Positions 55,227-64,000 of a stretch of DNA of 64,000 bases are shown here, in pieces (position 1 is the stretch's first letter; every line of letters starts with the position of its first letter). Below the pieces are notes generated by a model that was not told the DNA's origin, did no database searches, and saw nothing but the letters and a program-made list of their open reading frames with translations. Origin of the DNA: Dasypus novemcinctus (Eukaryota; Chordata; Mammalia; Cingulata; Dasypodidae). Location of the stretch: contig NC_080680.1 of the NCBI RefSeq assembly GCF_030445035.2, positions 45,831,212-45,895,211 on the forward strand, written 5' to 3'. Position numbers and translations under genes: made by a program.

Positions 55227-55712
55227 GGGGAAGCAGACGTGACTCAAGTGACTTGGCTTCCACCTACTCTATGGGAGGACCTGGGTTCAATCCCTAGGGC
55301 CTCCTGGTAGGGAAAAAAAAAAAGCATGCCCACACGGTGAGCCAGTGCCCACATGGTGAGCCGAGTGCCCGTGCAGCAAGCTGAGTGCCCACACAGTGAG
55401 CCAGTGCCTGTGCAAATGAGTCACACAGCAAGATGATGACAGCGGAAGAGAGACGAAGGGGAGGGTCAAGGTGAAGTGCAGCAGAGATCAGGAACTGAGG
55501 TGGCACAAGTGACAAGGAACCTCTCTTCACATCAGAGTTCCCCAGGATCGAATCCCAGTGAACCCTAGAGGAGAAAGATGAGAAGAGAAGACAAAAAGAG
55601 AAATAGATACAGAAGATCACACAGTGAATGAACACAGACAGCAAAAAAAAAAAAAGCAGAGTGGAGAAGGGGAAGGGGAGGGGGAGGAGGAGGTGATAAA
55701 AAGAAAAAAAAA
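55227..55712 (+). mobile_element. Long dimeric tRNA-type SINE with internal tandem array
   Basis: The first tRNA-like head ('ggggaagcagacgtgactca', 'gacctgggttcaatcccta') is followed by an A run. Next comes an array of about five imperfect 18-20 bp units containing 'gtgagccagtgcccacac' (55330-55420). A second tRNA-like unit follows, with A-box-like 'tggcacaagtgac' and B-box-like 'aggatcgaatccc' (55499-55565), then an A/G-rich tail. Flanks show only an approximate duplication. The 193-codon minus frame is antisense SINE. Confidence 0.75.
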
Positions 55713-55835
55713 GGTTAGATATGGTGTTAGGCAGTTCACCTTGTGTTTGTGCCTTTGTTTGCCTTTGTGCCACAGGCTTTGGGAAGCAACCCTCTGATGG
55801 AGAGGGTAACTTGGTCAAAATAATGAATTGGTCAA

Positions 55836-56785
55836 TGTACTGGGTTGAATTGTGTCCCCAGAAATTCATGTCCACCCAGAACCTGTGGATGTGGCCTTAT
55901 TTGGAAATAGGGTCTATATTAGTCAGCCAAAGGGGTGCTGATGCAAAATATCAGAAATCTGTTGGCTTTTATAAAGAGTATTTATGTGGGGTAGAAGCTT
56001 ATGGTTACCAGGTCATAAAGCATAAGTTACTTCCCTCACCAAAGTCTATTGCCACATGTTGGGGCAAGATGGCTGCCAACATCTGCCAAGAGTTCAGGCT
56101 TCTTGGGTTCCTCTCTTCCCAGGGCTCCATTTTCTCCAGGCTCAGTTGCTGTGCTCTCTCCATGATGCCAGCAGTAGACTGTCAAGCAAACGGCACTGTC
56201 TCTGTCCCTGGAGCTTCTGCAATGTCTAAGGAACCATCTCTATTCCTGTATTCTTCTCCTTTGTGTTCACTTTCCAGGCTCCAGCTCAAAACTCCAACCT
56301 CCCTTCTCTGTGGTGCAGTTTTTCTGTGAGTCCCCTTGGATGAAATCAAAGTCCTGCTCACACGGCTCAATCAAAACCTTAAACATTATTTAGTCAAGTA
56401 AAAGTAAAACCTCTGATTCCAATACAATAATATCAAACTGCTACAGGGTCTTTGCACATGTAATTACTTAAGATGAAGTCCTACTGGATTAGGGTGAGCC
56501 CTCATCCAATATCTATTGTCCTTATAAGAGGGAAATTTGAATACAGACACACATTAATATACAGAGGGAAAATGGCCATGTGGAGGCAGAAATTGGAGTA
56601 ATGAAGCTGTAAGCCAAGGAATACCACCAAAAGCTAGGAGATAGGCATGGAACAGATTCTTCCTTGCAAACTCAGGGGCTTGATTTCAGACTTCCAACCT
56701 CCAGAACGGTGAAATATAAATTTCTCTTGTTTCGAGCCACCCAGTTTGTGGTACTTTGTTACTGTATCCCTAGGAAACTAAGGCA
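55836..56785 (+). mobile_element. MLT1 solo LTR split by a later solo LTR
   Basis: Begins 'tgtactgggttgaattgtgt', then 'ttatttggaaatagggtc'. After the insertion it resumes 'gggtctttgcacatgtaatt', 'ttgtccttataagagggaa', 'cttccaacctccagaacggt' and 'agccacccagtttgtggtac', and ends 'aggaaactaaggca'. Full MLT1 order once the insertion is set aside. Confidence 0.85.
55915..56445 (-). mobile_element. Solo LTR, same family as 38320-38872
   Basis: 531 bp beginning TATATTAGTCAGCC (TG mutated to TA) and ending AACTGCTACA, with perfect 5-bp TSD GGGTC at 55910-55914 and 56446-56450. It is colinear with the 38320 copy. Inserted into an MLT1, so it is the younger of the two. The 202-codon plus frame crossing this region is a chance frame. 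Confidence 0.88.
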
Positions 56786-57224
56786 TTTAAAAAAAAAAAA
56801 TACTCTCAGATGGTGAACCATAAGATTTAGTGAACTTTAAAAAGAAAAGCATATCCTATGGTGCACGAACCAAGTCCTGTTTTCTGCACATCAGCAGGTG
56901 TAGGAAGCCACCTTCAGACTGGGCTACAGCATACTCTCACTCCGTCAGAGGTCTGCTCCCTTCTGGATGGTCAACGCATTGTTTTGGTAGCTAATTGAGA
57001 GTCCTTTGGTCATGAGGCCAGTTAACAAAATTATGTCATTCCAGGGTATGGCAACCACCTCCCAAGACTCAGCTTTCTGTCTTGATTCCTGAGTGAACAA
57101 ACATAATTTGACTCAATCTCTGTTTCTGCTAAACTCTGAGCGGTGTACTGTTGTGACAAATTTGCACCTTTAAAAACTAAAACTCCTGAGGCAAAGGTGA
57201 CCAGATCTCTCTACCCCACCACCC
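56786..57224. other. Unassigned sequence
   Basis: Unique mixed DNA with no named repeat. Confidence 0.3.
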
Positions 57225-57320
57225 GGGCAAAACCACAGGCAGGTTCCTCGGTAGCCAAGCAACCCCTCAGAGCCGCCATTGTCCTGATGCGCAGGAAACG
57301 GCTTGCAATGCGGTGAGCGT
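57225..57320. promoter_or_regulatory. CpG patch with RFX X-box
   Basis: 57251-57263 is GTAGCCAAGCAAC, an exact fit to the X-box form GTNRCC-N-RGYAAC bound by RFX factors. A YY1-like GCCGCCATT is at 57272-57280 and an NRF1-half-like TGCGCA at 57288-57293. There are about seven CpGs in 90 bp, against a CpG-poor background. No transposon is recognised. This combination is promoter-like, but no transcript or exon can be shown from sequence. Confidence 0.4.
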
Positions 57321-58439
57321 TAGTGAACCTCTCAGGCCTCTGACCTCAGGCAGCGGCTTTCTTTAAAAGATGAGAAGGTGTGGGAACTCACCAGCATCAA
57401 AACTAATCAAGTCCCCTGAGCCCCAGGATTTCAAAAATTCAGGGGCCACAGTTTGTGGACCCAGCTCAGCTCAGAAATGACTAAGACAGGTCCAGAAGGG
57501 CCTCTGGGCATTGGCCAAAGGAAGGCAGGTGTACCTATGCGTCACCAACCAAACTCCGGACTGAACTCGAATTCCTAGTCTGCGAGTGTTTCTCAGCAGG
57601 TGCGAGGTCAAGAAAGTACCAAGAAGGGGACTTAATCCAGAATGCGCTTGACCTAAGAACGCTCTTGAGACAGACTCAGAGCCCTCCCTCGAGTCACACT
57701 GTGGCACATACCTCAGCTGTTTGCCTGGGGCCTGTTGACCCTGCTCAGAGGCATATGCTCAGAATTACATGATCCTGTACTTAGTGTAGCTGTAGAGGTG
57801 ATTTGTTCTGCACAGTCTCCTGTATGGTTTAAGAAAACCACTTAATAGGCAAAATGCTTTTTTCCCTCCCAAAAAAGAGTGCTGTGCTAAACTTGCAAGT
57901 CAGACAATGGCAAGCAAAGGTAAATGAAATTAGATGCCCCAAAACTCAGGCTCTGAGTCCTCCTCAGGCAAAACTTCCCGAACATTCTCTTTGTGAATGA
58001 GCTTCAGCTCACACCCCTAAACCACGACCCCTTTCTCCAGGCTGTAGGGATGAGGACGTGGCACTGCTTTGGCAGGCAAGGGACTCACCTGCCAATCTCC
58101 TTGAGTTAGTGGGTGATGATCCCTTTCCTTTTGCAATAGATAGCCAACAGTTATACACCCAGATCAGGAGCTCACTTTCTATAGCCAATAATGCCCGTGG
58201 TAGCTGCTTGCCCTCCAGGATCCATCTGCTGCGCCTTACGGAGCGCGGCCCACACTGCTTTCCCAGGCCTCTCTCACTGCGGTCCTGGAACAACTCTTGG
58301 CAGCACTGGGATTATGCGGGTCATCCGTGAGCTTCCTGGTCAAGTGTCACTCTCCCTCCAGGAGACATATGCTTCCCAAATTCCAAAGCATCCCTTTGCG
58401 TTAAGAAATTGTCCTGTTCAAGAGTCCCTGAGGCAGAGT
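57321..58439. other. Unassigned unique sequence
   Basis: CpG density stays moderately raised to about 57670 and again at 58190-58330 ('gccttacggagcgcggccca'). Open frames of 78-109 codons on both strands have no recognisable domains. Confidence 0.3.
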
Positions 58440-58670
58440 AGCAGAGTGAAAACTGTCCTGGCTTTGGAGTTGCACAGATCAGTTTTCCAACACAAACTGT
58501 GCCACTTATTAGCTGCGTGACCTGGGCCAAGTGACTTAACCTTATGCAAAATGGGAACAATCTTGCAGGGTCCCTGTAAGGGGCGTTCCTTTAGGCAGTG
58601 AACGAAGACTACTGAACACATGCCCGATACACAGTAGGTACCCCATAAACTGTAGATGTCACTATGACTA
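58440..58670 (+). mobile_element. MIR SINE, near full length
   Basis: Contains 'gtgccacttattagctgcgt', 'gacctgggccaagtgactta', 'accttatgcaaaatgggaac' and 'atacacagtaggtacccc', in MIR order. Confidence 0.8.
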
Positions 58671-59039
58671 TTAAATACAAACACTTGCTGGAATAAAGGT
58701 ACTAATACCTTGACTCAAAATGGACTTTTCAGTTCTTTTGTAATGGTTTGTAACTAGCTGAAAAAACAGGAACAGAGTGAAGGAGGGCTAAGCAGCCCAG
58801 AGGTGTGAGAGGGCAGAAGTAGTGGTAGGAGGAGCCAAAGACAAACCTCTTTGCCTTTACAATTTGGCTTCCCACCTATACTCCATCCTGTAATAGCTTC
58901 AGACACTGACTCAAGGAATTTAGTTATTTATTGTCATACAGTTAATTGAACAAGAACTGGGATGAGAGCCCCTATCCCCTGTTTTTAGCCCTGGGCTCTT
59001 CTCAATTAATGATGAGTGTACTTATACATTGATGGAAGG
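58671..59039. other. Unassigned sequence
   Basis: No repeat or exon recognised. Confidence 0.3.
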
Positions 59040-59262
59040 ATCAGTAAGGTAATAATACTAGACCAGGAATCAAAAAACTGCTTTCGAACTGGAAATGGGC
59101 ATGTGGGACATTTCTGGGGTGAGGAATTGTTCTATATCCTCACTGGTGTGTTGGTTATATGTACACTGGGTGTATGCATTTATCAAAACTTATCAAACTG
59201 GATACTTAGGTTCTGTGCATTTATGGTATGTAAATTATACCTTATTAAATTAGCTAATTTAA
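59040..59262 (+). mobile_element. Old L1 LINE 3' end
   Basis: Contains 'tgaggaattgttctatatcc', 'cactgggtgtatgcatttat', 'caaaacttatcaaactggat' and 'tatgtaaattatacctta', standard L1M 3' UTR terminus. Confidence 0.7.
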
Positions 59263-60439
59263 CACATCTGCTGTCCAGCTCCAGCTCTGACACCAGTGAA
59301 GGCCTGAGTGGTCTTGGCCATGTCCGTTCCACTCTCTGACCCCCAGCTTTCTTGTCCTTACAATGAAGGGTTATGAGTAGAAACAACCCAAAGTCCCTTC
59401 CAGCCCAACACTATGAGTCTGTAAACAGGACTTTGTTCCTTCATTTCAGCTTCTCTTTTATGCTCACTGGGTCCTGCAGCAGAGTCAGAAAGCTTGACAC
59501 ACCATTCAGAGGGAATGAACTGTAACTTAATGGTAGGTGGAGGGAACTCAGCATATTTCTATTGCATCATTAACTTTCCGGCCACACTTTATAGAACATG
59601 ATTGGTTTTCCACAGGGATCCAGCAATGCAAATGAGTGAGCCACAGGATAAGGATGATCTGCCCCAGAGAAGTTGTATCTGCCACCAGAGATAACAACTT
59701 TCACATGGAGAGTAGAGAGAACGTTTCCTGGACAATGGGAATGACTGACAGATATTAAACGGGAGGAAATTGAAGGCTCTGCCAAGTTTCATGATAAAAT
59801 GCTGTTTCTCACGGTAAGGTCAAGCCGTCTCTAGTGCAGCTACTGCTTTTAACATACAAAAGGGGAACATGGCAGATTCAACAGAGTGCATCAGACTTTG
59901 CAAAGAGTACATGATCAAAGGCCACTTGTTTCATTTATAAATGAAACTGGATGACTATTACAGCAATAAAAATCATCAGGGATGAATTGGAATTTGCTGA
60001 GGTACCAAAGGCTGAGAAACATCAAAACAGAACTTCTAAGGGGTTTGAAATGTCTGCCGACATTTGCAAGATTACATATGTGAAAAAAAGGTTAAATTGG
60101 ACTTACACACACAAGCATTATGCCAGGAACTTGTTGAAATATGTTAATGAGTTTTAAAAAGATGATATATAGTCACTGGCACTAAATCTTATAGTTTCCA
60201 AAGACTAAGACTCTAAACTTGTTATCTAACTTGCACAAATCATTAAGTATATGTGAATTTACTTGTGCAAGCAAGACAAAAATAAAAATTATATTTTATT
60301 CTCAAGTTTTATTTTAAAAGTGAGTAGAATTGGTCTCACTTTTATATCCTTGGGAATACCTGCCTCAAAAGTCATCAATTGATCTATGTTAGCATCATTC
60401 AAGGATTTGAGGGAGAGTCAGGAATAGTTATCAACATTT
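59263..60439. other. Unassigned sequence
   Basis: A weak MIR-like scrap lies at about 59280-59375. Otherwise unique. The small lysine-rich frame at 59951-60157 has no recognisable motif. Confidence 0.3.
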
Positions 60440-61065
60440 ATAATGGTCATAGCCTTTGACCCAGCAATTGTCCTCCAATGGATTTATCCCACAGAAAAAT
60501 GCTTGAACATGTGTGCAAATGACTAAGGATAGGGTCAGGGCTGCCTTGCACAATACCGGGAGGCACCATTCCAATGACTCTGTGCTAATGGCGTCCTGGA
60601 AACATGACAAAGCAATTCACTGTGACATTGTTTGGAATAGCAAATGACTGCAAACAACCCAATTTCCACCACTGTAGGATGATTAAATAAGGTATGTTAC
60701 ATAATAAGATACTAAGGGTATTATGCCTTTGTTTTCTTTTTTTTAAAAAAAGAATGACATATATCTATATCTATGTGTGCTGATATGGAAAGATGTCCAA
60801 GATATTTTATTAGTGAAAAAAGCAAGGGCAGAACAGTGTGTAGATATGTTCCCATTTGGTAAAAAAAAGTATATATATATATACTTTTATATATATATAT
60901 ATATATATAAAACAAAGAATATTCTGGAAAGGCACATGAAGTACAAATACGTGGAAAGTGAGACTGGACACCAGAAAGAGAAGAAGTTTTACTTTTTGTT
61001 GTATGTCTTTTTAAAATATCAGATTTTTTTACCATATGCAAGTATTGCTTTCGTAATTAAAAAAA
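60440..61065 (+). mobile_element. Old L1 LINE 3' end
   Basis: Contains 'tttgacccagcaattgtcct', 'gtttggaatagcaaatgact', 'gatatggaaagatgtccaag', 'gaacagtgtgtagatatgtt' and 'accatatgcaagtattgctt', the end of L1 ORF2 and a 3' UTR. It contains an (AT)n microsatellite at about 60870-60910. Confidence 0.75.
60868..60910. repeat. (AT)n microsatellite and palindrome
   Basis: Two AT runs flank a short CTTTT. The left one forms the exact palindrome AAGTATATATATATATACTT. Likely cruciform-prone and length-variable. Confidence 0.9.
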
Positions 61066-61234
61066 AGAAGAAACTAGACTACATAAATTCATTCGGTAAA
61101 CAAGTATCAGATACCAGACAATGTGTCAAATACCTTCACAAGTTTGAAGCCCTCATCAGCCGGTGAAATTCTCTAATTTGTATTGGCAATGTAGTAGATG
61201 TGGATGTTATTGGTGGTTAAATACTATCTACTTC
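61066..61234. other. Unassigned sequence
   Basis: Short stretch with nothing nameable. Confidence 0.3.
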
Positions 61235-61320
61235 ATTCGATAAATATTTATTGTGCACCCACTACATGCCAGGCACACTTCTAGGTGCTGGGGATGCCTC
61301 AGTGACCAAAGCAAAGAAAA
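61235..61320 (-). mobile_element. L2 LINE 3' terminus (antisense)
   Basis: Contains 'ttcgataaatatttattgtg', 'cactacatgccaggcacact' and 'tctaggtgctggggatgcct', which is antisense L2 3' end. Confidence 0.7.
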
Positions 61321-63274
61321 ACTGTTGACATCATAACTCTTATACTTCACGCATTTAAATTTAAAATGTGTACAGTCTATTCATTACGTTTGTGTGGCCC
61401 CGCTATACCCCATACAGTAGTCATTTTACAAATGCTTCTGGAGGGACGGGCATGTGTGTGTGTGTGTACACGTGCATCCAGGTCACTGACATCCACACAG
61501 ACAACCCTTTTTATTGAGGTTTTCATTCTGAGCAGATGAGGTATGTATGTAAAAGGTCCCTGACACATGCAAAATCTTGATAACCAGAGCATCCTATAGA
61601 ACTCGGGGTGGGCCCCTTCTGCTGCTGATGCCTCCACTTCCTCAATCCAAAACCTTCCAGGCTGGTTGCAGTTCATGAGATGGCAGAGTCTCTAAATTCC
61701 TTCCCACTGGTCACTAATCCCACCCCTAATGTTCCCATCGAGTAAGATGGTGACAGTTTGTAGAGACAGAGGCTTGCAAATTTCACCAAAGGGAGGTTCC
61801 ATGGACCCCACTGGGTTTTGTTTGGTTTTGTTTCTGTTTATAAGTTTATTTCTGAGCTGTATAGATTATTTCCCCTTCCCCGCATTTTTAGAATTTCCTG
61901 TCTTCCCCCAGTCAATCTTGGCTTCCACAACCAGACAGGACCCACTGTGTTTTGTATGTGGGCCTAGTCACCATACTCCAGGGCTGAGAGTGACTCCTTT
62001 CAACAAAGTCAGTTGTCCACAGTTGTTCTGGTGTGCACCAAACCCCAAGAGTACAGGAAAGCCCAAAGATAGGCATACACGAACTGCACACATGTAAATT
62101 GAGGCTTAGGCCTTCTTCTTCACAACCCCTTACTGGGTCCACTGCTTGAATGGCTGGAGATGGCATGTGGCTCATGAGACCTTTTCTCTTTCCTGCTCTG
62201 ACCTTGTGGATTCATCTAAACTGCTTCTGGAATCACTGACCTCAGCCAGTCAGATACACCTGCTTGTCCTCCTTCATGACAAAGATCAGGACCGATTTCT
62301 GATAGTTATTTATCGTGTAATGAGACTAAGCCCTACAATCTTTCCAGCTGACTCCTCTGAGTAGCTGCTGCTCACCTTTTGCCACCTTATAATGATTCCC
62401 TCCTGTCTATGGAGAAATAAGAGCTTTTGATTGGTGACTAGGGCAACAGTCCCAATAAATGTTTTATTTAACATTTCTCAGAAGGAACTTGGGAGTACAC
62501 AGTACCCACGATATGTCAAGACTGGGATTTTAATTTAATTTTAGAACTGAAATTTCTTCCCAGTGGTAGAGTTGCCTGTTTCGGCTCTTGAGAGTACAAT
62601 CAGCAGACATTGATTTGTGCTGAAGTTAACATCAAGAATTATCGAACTGAGAGAGAAGTACATGCTGACCTGGTCTCCACCTTAGTCAATATTTACCTTG
62701 AAAAATAATTAATCTTGATGGTAAGTAAAAGTGGCACCAATATATGTTTTCTTAGTTTCTTCCCTGCTGAGATGAATATTGAATTTATATATATAGTTTT
62801 AAAACATTTTAACAGAATACCAGCATTTGCACACAAAAAAAGCTTAAATGACAAAATGTGAAGCCCAGCCATGACATTCCCTATCATTTCCCTCTGCCAT
62901 CTGTGCCTTGCCTGATGTTGGGACTTACCTTATATAGACAGTTGCTCTTTGAAAGATGCTCCCAAGGAGGCAGTGGACTGAGAGATTGGCGGCATCACCT
63001 CAGCATCTGACCAACCCCTGGCTTTTAGACAGTCTGACATCAAATAGCTCTGTGTCTCAACACGTCATCCATGTATGACTGAGCGCAGCAACAAAAGAAC
63101 GCATGACCGACTACATTTGCTTGGTAAGAGAAAAACATGCTCTTGTCTCGGAGAAACTGTCACGCTCCCAGCCACAAGAATTTTGCACCCAGAAAATACA
63201 TACCCACTGACTCAGACAGATGTGCTGATGACTAGTAACACTAATATAAATATGATTAGTAATATTGTCACTTC
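61321..63274. other. Unassigned unique sequence
   Basis: About 2 kb with only a short (TG)n at about 61455-61468 and no repeat I can name. Open frames up to 122 codons (61729-62097) lack recognisable motifs. No promoter or splice pattern supports an exon. Confidence 0.35.
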
Positions 63275-63550
63275 CATTTAAATAATAACTCTAACATTCA
63301 TCAAGCCCTTGGTATTTAACATGCCAGCCTCAGCCCTTTACAAATATTAATATAATACTATATACCATAACCCCATGAGGTATATAGTATTAGCCCTATT
63401 TTATAAGTGAAAAAGAAACAAAAACTGAGGATGAGAGATGTTGAGTACTTCTCATGGCTATGCAGTTATTCAATGTCAGAGTTGGGATTTGAAACAATGC
63501 CTGGTTGGTTCCAAAACCTATGTTCTTAAAATTGTGTTATGCTGCCTTTA
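63275..63550 (-). mobile_element. MIR SINE, near full length
   Basis: Contains 'tcatcaagcccttggtattt', 'cccatgaggtatatagtatt', 'attttataagtgaaaaagaa' and 'gagttgggatttgaaacaat', and ends 'gtgttatgctgcc', a reverse MIR. Confidence 0.75.
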
Positions 63551-64000
63551 CCTGGCACAGAAAGAGCCCTGTTGAAGCAAAGATGCCTCTGAGGGTGCTG
63601 TAAAAGGAGGCATTTCCTAGACATGTGCTTCTGGGAAGGATGCTCCTGCAGCAAAGGAGCTGACTATTAAGGGGAGCACAAGGCAAAAGGAAATACAGAC
63701 ACCAACGATGGCTTTATTCCCTCAATAGCTAATCTTGAATTGCCTTCACCTAATTCCATTGATATCCTTCATCCCAGGCTCTATATCTTTTTCTTAAGGA
63801 GGCTCCTCAACACTGTTGCAAGTATCTCTGAACATGGCTCCTCAAGAAATGAAGATTGACTGTCGCTGTGGGCCCCAACAGGAGGGGGAAATAGATGTTG
63901 AATAGATGGAACCAAAGTAAATGTGAGGGCAAAAGAAGTGTTTCACAAGAGTACACAAGGATGGATATAAAACATGTAATATTACATCAAAAACATATAG
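63551..64000. other. Unassigned sequence at the window edge
   Basis: Unique mixed DNA. Any feature continuing past 64000 cannot be judged. Confidence 0.3.

Noticed and set aside
55294..55875. 193-codon minus-strand open frame, hydrophobic
   Set aside because: It is the antisense of a dimeric SINE with A-rich tail (giving phenylalanine and leucine runs) plus the start of an MLT1.
55721..56329. 202-codon plus-strand open frame, the longest in the window
   Set aside because: It spans an MLT1 5' end and then an antisense solo LTR inserted later, so the frame did not exist before the insertion. No domain is visible.
1..64000. CRISPR array, operon, phage or bacterial island
   Set aside because: Repeat content, base composition and element types are mammalian throughout. 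No regularly spaced repeats and no dense coding are present.

Overview
This window reads as non-coding DNA from a placental mammal, most likely a xenarthran and probably an armadillo (Dasypus). The key evidence is a set of tRNA-derived SINEs of the armadillo DAS type. There are short monomers resembling a tRNA-Ala head, and long versions with an A box, a B box, a GC-rich body and an AAATAAA-type tail. They occur on both strands, and several have clean target-site duplications (TSDs). The background of MIR, L2, MER5-type hAT, MLT1 and old L1 relics is general to mammals. I saw no intact protein-coding gene, rRNA, functional tRNA, CRISPR array or operon. Every long open frame I examined is non-coding repeat sequence or an unsupported frame in GC-rich DNA.

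Layout. 1-12.7 kb: mostly single-copy DNA with MIR, L2, MER5 and MLT1 relics, a 57-bp perfect tandem duplication (3.03 kb), a purine tract (3.3 kb), and an unusually CpG-retaining unique segment (4.69-5.42 kb). 12.7-21.4 kb: old L1 tails, several L2 pieces carrying a CAC/ACC-rich expansion, a reverse-strand long SINE, and a reverse L1 3' end with a younger L1 tail nested in it. 21.4-39 kb: unique DNA with MLT1 LTRs, L2 and MIR, a GC-rich patch (28.8-29.3 kb), two hAT miniature elements with terminal inverted repeats (TIRs) and 8-bp TSDs, a foldback SINE (31.24 kb), a cluster of MER5 relics (34.5-36.05 kb) and a solo LTR. 39-54 kb: an L1/SINE-dense zone with several xenarthran-type L1 3' ends and the only recognisable gene-derived sequence, a processed pseudogene of ACP1 (low-molecular-weight tyrosine phosphatase). 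54-64 kb: a third hAT element, two further SINEs, an MLT1 split by a solo LTR, a promoter-like CpG patch with an RFX-type X-box (57.25 kb), and old L1, L2 and MIR pieces.

No genes here act together. The most informative structure is a serial insertion site at 43.5-46.75 kb, where three retrotransposition products appear to have used the same TT/AAAA target inside an old L1. I found no credible previously undescribed gene system. The findings concern insertion architecture, possible lineage-specific repeat families and a few candidate regulatory segments. Repeat family names come from recognition of consensus-like stretches, not from a database search.
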